Made by a program: the position numbers and the translations under genes. 64,000 nucleotides of DNA from Cervus elaphus (Eukaryota > Chordata > Mammalia > Artiodactyla > Cervidae), in assembly GCF_910594005.1 (NCBI RefSeq), contig NC_057819.1, positions 121,679,669 through 121,743,668 on the forward strand, given 5' to 3'. Each line of letters opens with the position of its first letter. The stretch's first letter is position 1. Below, in pieces: positions 45,489 through 58,384 of this stretch. The notes under the pieces are model-generated. The model worked only from the letters and a program-made list of their open reading frames with translations. It ran no database searches and was not told the origin of the DNA.

Positions 45489-47094
45489 CAGTCGGCTCAC
45501 CAAACAGCAGTAGGTGGAGGAAAGAACATAGTCCAGAAGTTCTTGCCAAGCAAGCCCCTGGACTGTGGTGTTGGGTTTCCTTCCATACCAGGGTACGACC
45601 TCTTTCTGTCTCCTCTTGAGGTTCCTACGGTTTTTCAATTGGATGTTCAGAGCCTTATGATCTTTTGCCTCTAGTGTCGACTTGGGTAGAGAGGGAAGAC
45701 TCCCAGTTTCTGTGGTTCCCTGTCATATCCAATGCCAACAGTTTATCACATTATCTTGGATTTTCTAGTTAGTCTAATCCTGAATAAATATTTTAATTTT
45801 GTTTCTTTATTTCTAATTTATTCTTTATTTTCATAAGTAGTATTGGGGTAGGAAGTCTAGAAGAACAATGTGGGATCACATTAACTAATCCTTTTATTGT
45901 GCTGGCTTAGTGGAAATGTTTGTAGTGTTTCTGTGTTACAAGCATGATATTTACAATTGCTTTCTGATAGATACTTTTATCAGGTACCTTGATATCTCTA
46001 ATTTAGTAAGCCTTCAGAAAATGAGGTGTGAGTATAGAATTTAATTAAATGTCTTTTAAATATCTGTTAAGGTGATTGTTTTTTTTTCCTCCTAACATTT
46101 TTATTGTAGTAAATTACATTAGTATTTTTCTTAATAATGAATCACTCTTACAGTGCCAAAATTAATCAACAGTGACAGTATAGTGTTTTTATGCAATGAA
46201 ATTGATCAGCTTTCTTAAGGATTTTTACATCTGTGTACATAGAGAACATTGGTTTATAGTTTTCTTGTGTGAGTTACATGTCTGCTGGCTCAGCCTAGGG
46301 CTTGATAATGTAGCTTCGTAAGAGCAATGACCGCATAGAACAATTCAGCCCCCTTTTGTTTCAAACTCCCCAGCAAACTAGCTTCCAGCCTGCATTTAGA
46401 TGGCAGGAAGACCATTTACTTACTTTCATGAATAAATGTCTGCTTTGACTAATTGCAGATTTTTTTTAAAATAAAGAAAATGTGGTTTTAAAAAAAAATT
46501 TAGGCATATAGGAAGGTCTGCAATGAAATGTAAAAGCCCCACACCCTAGGAGCAACCAGTGTTTTTTAGTTCCTACTAGATTTATTTAACTCACAGAATC
46601 AATTGATACTTGCTATGAAAGAGGAAACATTTAACCCACTGAAGGGACTTCACACTTCCCTTTCTCTTTTTTCCTCCCTCAGAGTTTTAGTTTGTTATAT
46701 TTATATTGTCAGCATTTATAATCTTCACATTCTGCTCTATAGCTCTTGTTGTTTTATATACTTGATTAATAAGTTGATTCCAACAGTTTAAACCTTGTAA
46801 AAACAACACTAGTGGTTTTTTAAATAAGTAACTGTTCTTCACTGCAGACCACCTAGTGGATTAGACTTGGAAGAGGAAGTGAAATGAATCTGCTGCTAAC
46901 CCCATGCTACACACTGAGGGGATTCCCAGGTGTCAAGATCTATGGAGCCTTTAAAAATCTTCTGCTTTATTCTCTTCTACTTTATATGCATGTGCCATTG
47001 TTTGGTTTTTTTTTTTTTTCCCTTCGCTTTTTATTTTATTTAATTTTCTTTTTAATGTGTTTCTTTTTCATTTCTCTGGAATACTTCTTCAAGT

Positions 47095-47475
47095 AGTTTT
47101 TCCATATCTGGTATGTGGATGGTAAAATATTCAGGGTATTTACATGTTTGAAAATGTCTCTATTTTGTACTATGTTTATTTGACAGTTTAGCTGTGTATA
47201 GAATTCTAGGTGCAAAATATTTTCCCTTAGAATTTTGGAGTAATTGCCTCATTATTTTCTGGTGTCTGCTGATTCTAGTAAGAAATCTTGTGTCAGTCTG
47301 ATTCTTATTATTTTAAAGATATCTTTTCTGAAAGTGTCTAAGATTTTTCTCTTTATGTTTTGAGTTTTGAAATGTCATGCAGCTGGGTCAAGATGTGGTG
47401 GTTTCTTCATTTACCCTCGTTTCTATATAGAGTGATTAGCTTTGCATTCTTAGCTTTAATTGTAATCTATTGTGC
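47095..47475 (-). repeat. Old L1/HAL1-like sequence (antisense)
   Basis: 'gctgtgtatagaattctagg', 'ggtgtctgctgattctagta' and 'gaaatcttgtgtcagtctga' resemble the reverse of an old mammalian L1-related segment. The copy is very diverged; orientation and subfamily are uncertain. Confidence 0.45.
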
Positions 47476-47642
47476 TTCCAGTAGTTTGACTTTACAATTT
47501 TCATGTAAAACTTGAGAATAAGTTTATATGCCTGCACAGACTGCTAGAACTGAAGGTGGAGGCAGGACAGATGATAAGATTGGCTAGTGGACAGGTTCCT
47601 ATAAGTTTTAGGAGTCATGTCTTTCTTTAAAAAGTAGTCTTC

Positions 47643-47750
47643 AATTTTGGCTGCATGTTAGAATAATCTAGGGGGCTTTAGGAAACCTGATGCCCAAGTC
47701 CTATCCTAAGATTTTCTTGTATAATTTGTCTGGGGTATAAACACAGCAGG
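47643..47750. repeat. MER5-like (hAT-Charlie) fragment
   Basis: 'ttggctgcatgttagaataa', 'tctagggggctttaggaaac' and 'ctgatgcccaagtcctatcc' match the layout of the MER5A non-autonomous DNA transposon as recalled. Confidence 0.55.
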
Positions 47751-49192
47751 GGGATTGTAAAAGAATCTTCCCAAGAGATACTGAGGTACATCCACTCCTT
47801 TAAAACCCTCAGGAATGTGCAGCTTCACCTCCACTCTATGGTGGGCTTGGTCCTGAGGGAGTCTTGTTAGCTCCTGACACAGCTGAAGGTTTGGGGTCCT
47901 CCTGGAATACCCCTCAGATGAGATCCAAGGGGGTGTTCGCTTTGAGATCCTGTTTGGACCCAGCAGGTGACTTGCCAACACACAGGGTCGCCGCTGCTCA
48001 GATCTTTTCCCGGTGAGGGGGTCAGTAGGGTTGTGGGATAGGACTGGAGCATTCAGGGTAGCTCTCAGGGGAAAGGTGTGAGTGGGAGAGACAGTCCTAC
48101 TTTCCCTCCACCTCTCGTCCTGTAAGCCCCCTTCTCATCTTCCTGCATTCTCCCTGGTCCTTTCTTCCTGCACTGGGCGGTCAGGGGACTCGGTAGCTTT
48201 CACTTGATGATTCTTGCTTGTGCCCCTTGCAAGTTCACATGGTTCTCGCCTGAGTCCTGGGAGGACTGTGCTGCTATCCCTGGGGCACTTGCTGATTTAC
48301 CTGGAGTTCATCCCCCACCCCCAAGTTGAGCTCTCTGGGGCCTGCCCTCTAACGGGTTTAAACATCTCTGAACACTAGCCCTTAAGGAATATGGTGCACT
48401 GTTCAGTGAAGGGGCTTATCCTCCCGCCGAGGGCAACCAGGATGAGTGCCCTTTGCTTTTTGTAAAGCCTTTTGTAAAGCTTCCAGCCAGTATTTTTGTT
48501 TTTGTTTCTTAGGGGAGGGGGACAAGTAAAGGGTGAATGTTGGTGAAGGTGAGTTAAGAAACAGTTGGGCAAAAAAAAAAAAAGAAATAGTTGGGCTTTT
48601 GCTAATGAAACAAACTTCTCTCCCAAAATGTGCTTCCCTGCCCAGCCTTGTGTTCCTCACAAATAGCAGCCAATGCCCTCCACCTAGGAAAGCAGAAAAC
48701 TATAGAAAATATTTTAGAAAAAAATTAAAAATCAGAAATAATTTTAAAATCTTGGTCCTTTAAAAGAAGAAAGCTCTTTTTTTCTGCTTTTAGAAGGTTC
48801 CTATGGAAAGACTGTGTTCTTTGATGTCGAACAGTGACCTCATGCAGAGGTGCCTGTTGGTGGGTGAGGGCTCCAGGGTTGGGTCCACTGTACCCAACCC
48901 AGCCTTGATTTCCTTCTTTGTGAACAAGTATCAGTAGTGCTCACGTGGGTATTGGGAGGGCGTAGGACAAGCTGATGGGAGCAGGGTTCCAGAAGAGGCC
49001 GCATGCAGTGGGCCCTCGAGAAGTCTAGCAGCTGTTCTGTTATTGTCTTCTTCCTCCTCCTCTTCTTCATCATCTGGTGCACATTTTTAATATATCCCCC
49101 TAAATATTTCTTATTTTCATTATCTTTAGTCTGTTAGAAATTATTTATAAACCAGTTGTTGTGGAATGTCTATTTCAAGTTCCTTCTGAAAC

Positions 49193-49572
49193 ATGCTGAA
49201 GAATTGATACTTTTGAACTGTGATGTTGGAGAAGAATCCTGAGAGTCTCTTGGACTGCAAGGAGATCCAGCCAATCAATCCTAAAGGAAATCAGTCCTGC
49301 ATATTCATTGGAAGGACTGATGCTGAAGCTGAAGCTCCAGTACTTTGGCCACCTGATGTGAAGAGCTGACTCACTGGAAAAGACCCTGATGCTGGGAAGG
49401 ATAGAAGGCAGGAGGAGAAGGGGATGACAGAGGACAAGATGGTTGGATGGCATCACTGATTCAACGGACATGAGTTTGAGCAAGCTCTGGGAGATGGTAA
49501 AGGACAAGGAAGCCTGGCGTGCTGCAGTCCATGGGATGGCAGAGTCAGACACGACTGAGCAACTGAACAACA
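49193..49572 (+). mobile_element. BovB LINE 3' end
   Basis: A sense BovB fragment: 'ctcttggactgcaaggagat', 'aaatcagtcctgcatattca', 'ggatggcatcactgattcaa', ending 'tcagacacgactgagcaact'. It is 5'-truncated, about 380 bp. Confidence 0.95.
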
Positions 49573-52359
49573 ACTATGAACAACCTTTGAAGATTTTTTT
49601 TAATTAAAATGTTTCATATCTTCCGTAGCTGAATGAGAGTAAATGAAAGGCATTTTGATGACTGCTGTGATTGGTTGTATAATCTCCACTTTAAAAGCAA
49701 GTTGTTTTGTTTTTTTTTTAAAGCAAGTTTTGTCTTTCATAAAGTGCTTTTTATAGAGTAGACATAACTTGAGCCACATCACCTTTGTATGTATTCTATC
49801 AATAACAAAAGAGTAAATTGTAGTATTGTGAAGAAATGATTCTGCTGTCTCTTTGAGGTTGGATAAGGTGAATTCATGGGAATCCTGTGTTACACATTAG
49901 CAAAATGAAGTTAATTTGATTATGTCAGAAAGGACGCATTTTCCTATAATAATATTTTCTTAAATAGGCAATGTTATATCGACTATTGGATACTGTAAAT
50001 CCAAAGTATCTATTTTCAGAAGTGTTGGGTATTTAAATTGGGTTAAGATTCATTTACTATTATTTCATATCATAATAGAGCAAAACATTTCTTAATAATG
50101 TGGTCACTTGCTAAAATTGAAGTAAAACACAATCCCACCCTCTTCTCTCCAAGAGTAAGGAATGTTAATATCTCACCGAGGCGGGAGTTTTTCCTGCTGT
50201 GACCATGACAACCGACTCCCCTCACAAAGGGACAGGCCTCCCCAAACATCAGGCCCTGGCACAAACATTTGACTTTTCAAGGCAATAATATTAAAGCAAA
50301 TTCCTTATCTTTGCCAAACACAAGACTCATCGTGAGAAACTTTCAGCTTCCTTGGTAGCTGCGTTTTCCTTCATTACCCAAATTCTTGGGGTCAGTTTTT
50401 CCCCTTCTAAAACCCAACACCAATAAAACCACTCTCTTGCTGGTTTCAAAGTGATTATGAAAAGTCTCTTCCTGTTTATTCCGTTTTGATTCCATGAGCT
50501 CTTTCTCTGGGCCTACCTTGCTTTGCGGTGATGATGGAGATTCAGCTCTAGCTGCTAATCCATCCCCAGGGGTCAGGAGGCCGGCCCCTGCCTCCCCTTC
50601 TGTGCTTTTCCTTTGCTTGCTTGTTATACCTGTTCTTTGAACAGGTTCTTTGAAATCTGTGACAGTCCCACTAACTGGTTTGGGTTGGCCCAGCTCTAGG
50701 ATTAATGCTGGAAATTAAGGTGCTACCTCACGTGATAACAGCCAAAGACACTCCTCTGGGTCATACCCTTTGAAGCTCTGCGCGAGGGCCGCGGTCCATC
50801 CTTGTGGTCACAGTGCGATTTGCTCCAGAGCACGGCCGAGTAACAGGAGGGACCTGCTTTCTCCTCCTGCTCCCCTTACTGCAGAAAGTTGGGGAACACC
50901 TGGGGTGAGGCCTGGGGCAGACCTTTGCTGGTGTCCCCTGGGACGGACCACAGTCTTCAGGTCGTCTCAGCTTTGAGTCAGAGGGATTTATTGTTTTAAT
51001 TCTGCACACATCTGCTGTGCTTTGTGTGACTTTCCTGGGTGGCCCCAAATCTAAGCGTCTCTGTAATGCGATTAGGGTACCGGAGCCTCTTTTCTAGGGA
51101 GGTGGGAATTGTGCCCCTCAAAGGTCCCTTGGCTCCTTCTTTGGGACCCAGTGCCTCCTCTAACCCGCCCTGACCTTGGCATACAGACCAGGCCTGCTGT
51201 GTGTTGATTTCTGCACTCTGTTCTGTTCTGAAGCCTTTCCTAGCCGCCCTCCCTGCGAGTGCTGTCTGTGGTCCACATGCTGCTCACTGCCCAGTCCATC
51301 ACTGGGAACCTCATTCTCTCAATTTAAACTCATGTTGTCTCTCTGACCCCCTCTGCCGTGGTCTCATCTCCTCTCCATAAGCCTCCCTAGTGCCTCCCAC
51401 CATTTGTTTGGCACCTCACATAGGTTTTCGGTTACCTCTCTTTCCAACTCTGATGTAATCTCTTTGAAGATGAGGATTTTAAGCCATTTATTAGAATGTA
51501 ATATCCATGTAGGAAAGTACACCTATCATCAAAGTACAGCTCAATTATTTTTCCACAAACTGAACACCCTGCAGCCAGCGCCCTGAGGCAGACCTGACCT
51601 CACCGGCCCTGGAAGCGCCCCCATCCCCGGGGCACCGCTTCCCTGATTCCCAGGCGCAGGTGAATCTGCAGCCTTTGTGCTCCATGTGCCGTCCCAGTGC
51701 TCAGCAGTGCAAGGGGCGCCAACTCTGTGTGCGGCCAGGATTTTCATACATGTGGTCTATTTTCCATTCCGTGGGGGGTTCTTGTGCCAGTCACGTCTTG
51801 GTGAAGTTGGGTCTGCACCTCCTGGGGGAGCTGGGGGGCTCCCAGGACATGTAGGAAGAGTGGACACTGACAGGGCCTATAACTCATCCCTGGAACACGT
51901 GCTCAGTGAAATCTGTGCCCGTGAAGCGTCCAGTTCAATGAGCTTCTTCTACCAGCCGATCTCTCACGTGTTTGTGGCCCCATCTGTCAGGTAACTGTAA
52001 AGTGACTTTTATCAGCAGAGATTTCTAGAGGAAGTGCTTCTGCCAGTTCTATTCAGAGACATTGTAATTTTGTGTTTTAAAAATACTCCCCAGGGTTACC
52101 TTAGTGCTGTGCTGGATAGATGTTTGCCGGCTTTATTTTCCTTCTGTGAGCACATTCTGTCTTAACACTGGTACTGGGTGGACTGTTGTCTGTTATCATT
52201 ATATTTACTGCATCAGTTTTATTTAAACTGGTCTGATTTTTTACTTGGCAGTGTGGAGTGTTCCTAGCTTTCCTACCGTGTGTATCACAGTAAGTTTTAT
52301 GCAAGAGAATCCACTAAAACTGAACTCTAATAGAGCTTTTCCTTTTCTCTTTTAAACAG

Positions 52360-52424
52360 TCGGATATTCTAAAAATCAAGCAATAGCACAGAGCTCAGGG
52401 TCTTACCTTTGCTTCTTGGATGCA
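52360..52424 (+). CDS. B3GNTL1: B3GNTL1 exon 4
   Basis: 65 nt that, with the G left from exon 3, encode 22 residues VGYSKNQAIAQSSGSYLCFL followed by DA. The acceptor is a long pyrimidine tract ending TTTAAACAG and the donor is GCA/GTAAGT. The exon ends in phase 0 inside the predicted metal-binding DxD-type motif (FLDA, with the next acidic residues expected in the next exon). The GYSKNQAI helix is the conserved family 2 segment (A.NxG/Q.A type) that packs against the nucleotide. No following exon (orthologues continue with DDVMMPQRVRLQ) was found up to 64000, so about two thirds of the protein lies to the right. Confidence 0.95.
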
Positions 52425-52879
52425 GTAAGTAACTTTGTTTTATTTAAATGTCTGACTGTATGTTGGTTCAGTAATTAAGAGATATTACATTTTAGTGTAG
52501 TTCTTTAAAATCATTGTTCTAATATGTTACAATCAGTCTCTCAGGTTGCTAAGTTGTTTCTGTGTAATTGCTGTAGCGCCTATTGAGTGGATTGATTTTT
52601 GATAAATGGGGTTACATAAAAACAGAAAATTGCACAACAGAGAAACATATAGACAAAGTGAAGATAAACTAAGAAGGTTGTTGACCAACCCAATGCTTAA
52701 AAGATTAATCGCCTTTAATAGAAATAATTCATGCAAGTTGGTGAGAAAACATAAAGAATAATGAGTAGTAGATAAACAGAAAAGGACAGGAGTGGAGACT
52801 TTCAAAGGTAGATATGCAAACAATGGTTTTAAAAATGTTACATCATTTGCGATCAAACATGAATTAGTTTGGTACTACT

Positions 52880-53542
52880 CTTTTTTTATAGCTAATTAAT
52901 TTATTTTACTTTACAACATTGTATTGGTTTTGCCATACATTGACTTGAATCCACCATGGGTGTACATATGTTCCCCATCTTGAACCCCCTGCCCACCTCC
53001 CTCCTCATCCCATCCCTCTGGGTCATCCCAGTGCGCCAGCCCCAAGCATCCTGTATCATGCATCGAACCTGGACTGGCGATTCGTTTCACATATGATAAT
53101 TTACATGTTTCAATACCATTCTCCCATATCATCCCACCCTCACCCTCTCCCACAGAGTCCAAAAGACTGTTCAATACATCTGTGTCTCTCTTGCTGTCTC
53201 GCATACAGGGTTATCGTTACCATCTTTCTAACTTCCATATATATGTGTTAGTATACTGTATTGGTGTTTTTCTTTCTGACTTACTTCACTCTGTATAATA
53301 GGCTCCAGTTTCATCCACCCTATTAGAACTGATTCAAATGTATTCTTTTTAATGGCTGAGTAATATTCCATTGTGTATATGTACCACAGCTTTCCTATCC
53401 ATTCATCTGCTGATGGACATCTAGGTTGCTTCCATGTCCTGGCTATTATAAACAGTGCTGCGATGAACATTGGGGTACATGTGTCTCTTTCATTTCTGGT
53501 TTCCTCAGTGTGTATGCCCAGCAGTGGAATTGCTGGGTCATA
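52880..53542 (-). mobile_element. Ruminant L1 3' end (antisense), with target-site duplication
   Basis: Reverse of a young-looking ruminant L1: T-run, 'ttacaacattgtattggttt', 'tgaatccaccatgggtgtac', 'tgtatcatgcatcgaacctg', up to the ORF2 C-terminal region 'atggctgagtaatattccat' and 'ggaattgctgggtca'. The 10-bp repeat TGGTACTACT flanks it (52870-52879 and 53543-53552). Confidence 0.9.
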
Positions 53543-54689
53543 TGGTACTACTTTTAAAAATCAAATTAACCAAGTTCTCTAAACATATAGATACTCAGTG
53601 TTTGGAAATGCTGTGTGAACTGGTAACGTTGACAGCATAATTTTGCATTTTGTACTAAGAACTTTAAAAAGGCTTATGCTCTGGACCCTGAATTTCACTC
53701 TAGGTATCCTTGAAATTCTGAAAAAGATAATATGTACAAAGAAGCTTTAGTGTTATTAATTGTGATGGAAAATTAGTTAATGGAAACAAGTTAATACTGG
53801 ACAGTAGAATAATGGTAAAGTGAATTGTGGTCAATCTGTATGAGAAAATTACTGTAATGTTCATAAAGAATTTTTAATAACATGACAAATGATGATTGTG
53901 AGTGAAAAAAGAACCCATAATTGTATCTGTTGTGTATACTCATGTGTAGATTTTCTTTTTAGTGACACTCTGAGAACATTTATCTGTAGGCAGCCTTCCC
54001 TTGGGCCCCTCCAGGCCTGGGGGCGCAGGGTGGGGCTGCACTCCTTTTGTCTGACCTCTGCCCTTGGGGCTCCTTTTCCTCTGTCTGTCTGTTTTGTTTC
54101 TCTGATTTTTGACCTTTGTGGTTTTGCATCTGGATTCATCCTGGTGCTCTACCTCGAACACCTGAAATTGGACCCTGGGCTCCATACTTGCAGCCCTTCC
54201 CCTTCTCTGAAGTGCAATGTAAGGCAGTCGTTTTCTCCTCGTGACAGCTGTGTGGTATCCCATAGGCTCTGAGCAGAAATCCTAGTCCATTTTCCAGTTT
54301 CCATGGTAATTCCTTTCCCTCTTTGTGAACGTAGGTCCCCGGGTCTCAGGGGCACAGAACTGGATGAACCCTGACCCTGGGTTCAGGACACATCCTGGTT
54401 GCTGGTCCGTACATCCATCTCCTTATTTGTTTCTGTGCCCATGTTTCTTTTGCTAACACTCAGCACCCGTAATCTTGCTGTCCAAGACTAGTGCTAACTC
54501 CTGCTCCAACCTTATTTACACTGCCTTCCATTCCTGGCGACCACCATACAATGCCCTGTCGCCACCCCCTGCTGAACTTTTTGGTGTCTAAGCAAATCTG
54601 AAAAAGAACCAATTAAAAATTTGTAGTTGTATTTAACTTTATAAAAAGGGTACCAGGCTGTATAAAATATTTTGGAACTTTTAAAGCTT

Positions 54690-56090
54690 ATATTGTTAAG
54701 GTCCATCCATATTGTTGCACATCATTATAGTTCCTTCTGTTTTGTTTTGTTTTTTCTAATTGAGAGAGAATTCTTATACAGTGAAATGCAAGATTTTCAT
54801 TTTGCATCAAAATGTGAAAATGGTGTACAAAATGAGCAATGTGAGGGTTCTGACACCTGTACACACCCCTGTCACTCACAGCCAAATTGGAGCAGATGAT
54901 GATTGCATCAACCAGAGCTGCTCCCATACAGAGGCCACGAGGTGTGAGCCCCTGCATTTAGCATCCACACCACGTCGTGGTCACCTGTGACTGTGAGTGC
55001 TGGCGGGCTGTTCTCTGTTTTAATCAGTGGTATTAAGGTACCATGCTGGTCATGCTACTACTGGTCAACATTCAAGCAGTTACTAGTTTGGGTTATTTTA
55101 ATAAAAGGGCCATAAACATCCCGATGTCAGTGTTCCTGTGGGTGTGTGTTCTGTTTCTCTTGGGAAGATAAAAGGCGCGGGGTTGAGGAACCACAGGTAA
55201 CGTGGCACATCTGTCTGCAGCGTGGCCCTTCCTGTCTGCTCCACATTCTCCCAGCACTGATGAGTCGGCCTTGGCTTCAACCCCTCTAGCAGAGTCGAAG
55301 TGCATCTCATTTGTTTTCAGTTACATTCCCTGATGGCTAGTGATGTTGAGCACCTTCTCATCGGTTTACGGGCCATTCATAAATCCTCTTTTGTGAGATA
55401 TTGAAATCTTTGCCCATTTAAAAAAAAAACTGGATTGTCTTATTTGTTGTCAATGTTTGGTATGTGTTCTGGATACAAGTCCTTTGTCAGATACCTGCTT
55501 CCTGAGTGTTTTCTCCCCATGTGACTTGCCTTTTCATATTTTAATGGTGTCTTTTTGATAAGCCAAAGTTTTAAATCTTGATGAAGTTAAAATCACTGAT
55601 TTTTCTCTTCTTATAGTTAATTTTTTTTTTCTGAGACATCTCTGCTTGCCGCAAAGAAGTTATTCTCTTGTTTTCTTATTTTTATGTTTAGACCCATTAT
55701 CCACTTTGTGTTCATTTCTGTGTCTCCTGTGGTAGGAAGCAGGGGTTAATTTTTTCATATGGATATTAAGCTGCACCAGTGTTGAAGAGACTTTCTTTTC
55801 GCGGTTGTATTGCCCTGGTGCTTTGTTGAGAATCAATTGGCCGTGTCAGTGTAGGTTTATTTCCAGACTTTCTGTTCCGTTCTGTTTCTCTATTGTCTGC
55901 AGCTCATTCATTCGTCTGCTGTACAACATTCCACTGGGCAAACACACTGCGCGTATTCACCCGTGCTCCCACTGACGGGCACCCAGGCCGTTTCCACACT
56001 CTTGCCCTTGTGCATAGCTGCTGGGGATGTTCTTGCACACACCCCCTGTTGTACACATACGAGAGTTCCTCTGGGGTTCACACCCAGAAG
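54690..56090 (-). mobile_element. Old L1 LINE segments (antisense)
   Basis: Reverse L1 3' UTR/ORF2 end: 'gtccatccatattgttgcac', 'gatgttgagcaccttctcat', 'gatattgaaatctttgccca', 'gcaccagtgttgaagagact'. From about 55893 a second 3'-end-like block ('attcattcgtctgctgtaca') starts again, suggesting two copies or a duplication. Decayed. Confidence 0.7.
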
Positions 56091-57259
56091 TGAGTGCCCA
56101 GGCCTCAGGGGACGAGCAGTTTATCTACAGGAGAGGAGCTGTGTGCTGCCATGTGGCTGGAGACGTGTCCCTCCTGGCAGGTCACTGTGGGCCCCGAGCC
56201 TCCCCAGCACCGGGTGCCCTCAGCTCTCAGCTCTCGCCCAGCAGGCGGGAGCAGAGTGGAGCCTCACTCTGCTTTGATGCGTGCGCCCTGATCTCGAGCC
56301 ATGGTCGGCATCGCCCCACGTTGACTGGCCATGTGGGTTTCCTTTTTTCATGACATGTGTTTGCATCTTTTTGCCCACTTCCCTTTCCAACTGCGAGGAA
56401 GGTTGTAGGGATAGTACAGAAAGCTCTGTTTTCAAGGGCAGCACTGCTGACCCAGTCCCCATCATCCCTGAGCCCTTCCGTGTCTATTTCCTGCAAACAA
56501 GGACATCTCCTCTGACCCAGAGCAAGGACGTCCTGCCAACAGGTGGCTGGTCCTAGTGCCCGCCTCCGTCACAGTCACCTAAGGCCCCAGAGTCCATGTT
56601 GCCTTTACCTGTGAGTCTCTCATCTCCTCATCTGGAACATTCTGCAGGCCCTCCCTGACTTTCTTCATCTTGATGATTTCATAGATTCCCAGGCACTTTT
56701 GTAGAATGCCCTTTAAACTGAGTGATGGTGTTGGGCCAAGTGTCTGTCCAGAAATCTCAGAAGGGGCACTGCCTTCTTCTCGCTGTCTCCTTGGGTACCT
56801 GTGAATTGTGCCCCAACCCTGAGGAAGCCCTCTGGTCACTTGATGAAGAAGGCGTCTCCTATGTGGGATGGCCCACAGGGCCTCCTGTAGAGACCTCTCC
56901 TTTGGCCTGGCCTCCCTTGGGCAGGGGGTGTGGGAAGTGGGCCTCGGCGCCCTGAGCATGTGCTTGCCGGGAGAAGGCGGTTGTGGTCTCCAGCGAACAC
57001 CCGGCTTGAGCCTGCCCAGTGTGTTCTGTCTCCGTGCGGGAGTGATGCCAGCGCAGCACGCCCACAGCCTGTGTCAAAATGGACCGTTTCTGCGTAAGGG
57101 TTGGGTTCATGAGGCCCCTTTGCTGGGGCACTGAGGTTGTATTTTGACTTGTTAGCTTCCTGGGATGCAGTCTGGTGACTGTGTCTGGATTCAGAACGTA
57201 TTTCGTTAGGAGCAGTAGCATAGCTGGAGGTCAGCTCCCATGCTGCTCCTGGACCAGGG

Positions 57260-57370
57260 CTCATTCATTCAGCAGATCGCTACCTGGATGTGCCAGGTGC
57301 CTTAGCGGGTGCAGGGCATACAGCAGCGGTCAGATGGAGACAGCGAAGGCCAAAGCTCAGGCGACTTCAG
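57260..57370 (-). repeat. L2 LINE 3' end (antisense)
   Basis: 'ttcattcattcagcagatcg', 'ggatgtgccaggtgccttag' and 'ggcatacagcagcggtcaga' correspond to the reversed L2 terminus. Very old and diverged. Confidence 0.5.
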
Positions 57371-57639
57371 GTCCTGAAGGCGCTGCCTCCCCAGCCTCCC
57401 CTGACAGCAGCTGCTGTGCCTCCCGCGCCCACACACCCCCCGACCCCAGGCCCTGCCATTTCTCTGCCTCTCAAGTACTTGCCTGGCCTACCGTCCCCTC
57501 TGGCTTCTCAGTGATACTCTCACCCACTGCATGGTGGTGGGACCTGCCTGCGTCTGGAATGTCCCTGCCCCTGCACTTCACTTCTGCACGCAGTGTTTAT
57601 CACCTTCAGTGCTGTGTCCTTTATTATCGTCTTTGTTTG

Positions 57640-57765
57640 CCTTCCCTCGTAGAATACCAGCTCCACACCGGAGGGAGGAGGGCTTGTTTTTTTCCCTGAT
57701 GTTTCTGAAGCACCTGGAACTTGGCAAATAGTAGATACTAATAGATGGTTGTGAAATGATTGAGT
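57640..57765 (+). repeat. L2 LINE 3' end
   Basis: 'ataccagctccacaccggag', 'ctgaagcacctggaacttgg' and 'aaatagtagatactaataga' follow the sense L2 terminus. With the copy at 57260 it forms a pair of L2 ends in opposite orientation. Confidence 0.5.
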
Positions 57766-58384
57766 GGGGTTTGGGTTTATGTGTTCAATGTAAATGGTTA
57801 TGTTAGATTGAGTTAGTTACTTCTGTACACTTATCTTGGAACCCAGCCATCCTGTTGGCTGTCATTTCCACGGAGAGCGATCTTCTGAGTCTGTTTACAG
57901 ATGGACTTTCAGCGCCCATCGCTGTAGTGCAGTCCTTCAGAGAGCGTGCTGTTAGTAGCTGTCCTATAGGCTGCTGCCTGGGGGCCAGCAGTGCCTTTCG
58001 AGTGGGTTGGAAGGGCCACCCGGGGCAACCTCGGTGTCACTCCCAGTCCCCGATGTGTCCAGGGATATTCATCTTGGAGAGAAAGTGAGTCACACAAAGA
58101 TCCCAGTGGTCTCAGAGGGTGTTTCGGGTGAGCAGGAGTTTGATGCCCATCCCCTCGTGGGAAGGTGAAGTCCTCAGGGACAGTCCCGCCAAACCTGAGA
58201 GGCAAAGCACAAAGCTCGGGGACACAGGGACTCGCCCCAGAGGGAACCCGGGCAGCAGGCCTGGCACCTCCCACGGGGGCTCGAGGGCTCCGTCTACAGC
58301 CTTCAGACAGAACCCACTCTGTGACCTGGGCACTGCCGTCAGGAAAGAAATTCCTACTTAGAAGGGGGTGTCTTTGACTTTCCT

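Larger units (their letters stand above)
35658..52359 (+). other. B3GNTL1: B3GNTL1 intron 3
   Basis: A 16.7-kb intron. Most of 35.8-44.5 kb is retrotransposon sequence, largely minus-strand L1 with nested younger insertions, listed separately. 44.5-52.3 kb is AT-rich, with old L1-like segments (about 44880-45170 and 47095-47475), a MER5-like element, a BovB and a 17-G run. No extra exon or gene is recognised. The stretches 45.7-47.0, 47.8-49.1 and 49.6-52.3 kb contain nothing I can name, except a possible faint L2 trace near 51210-51500. Confidence 0.8.
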
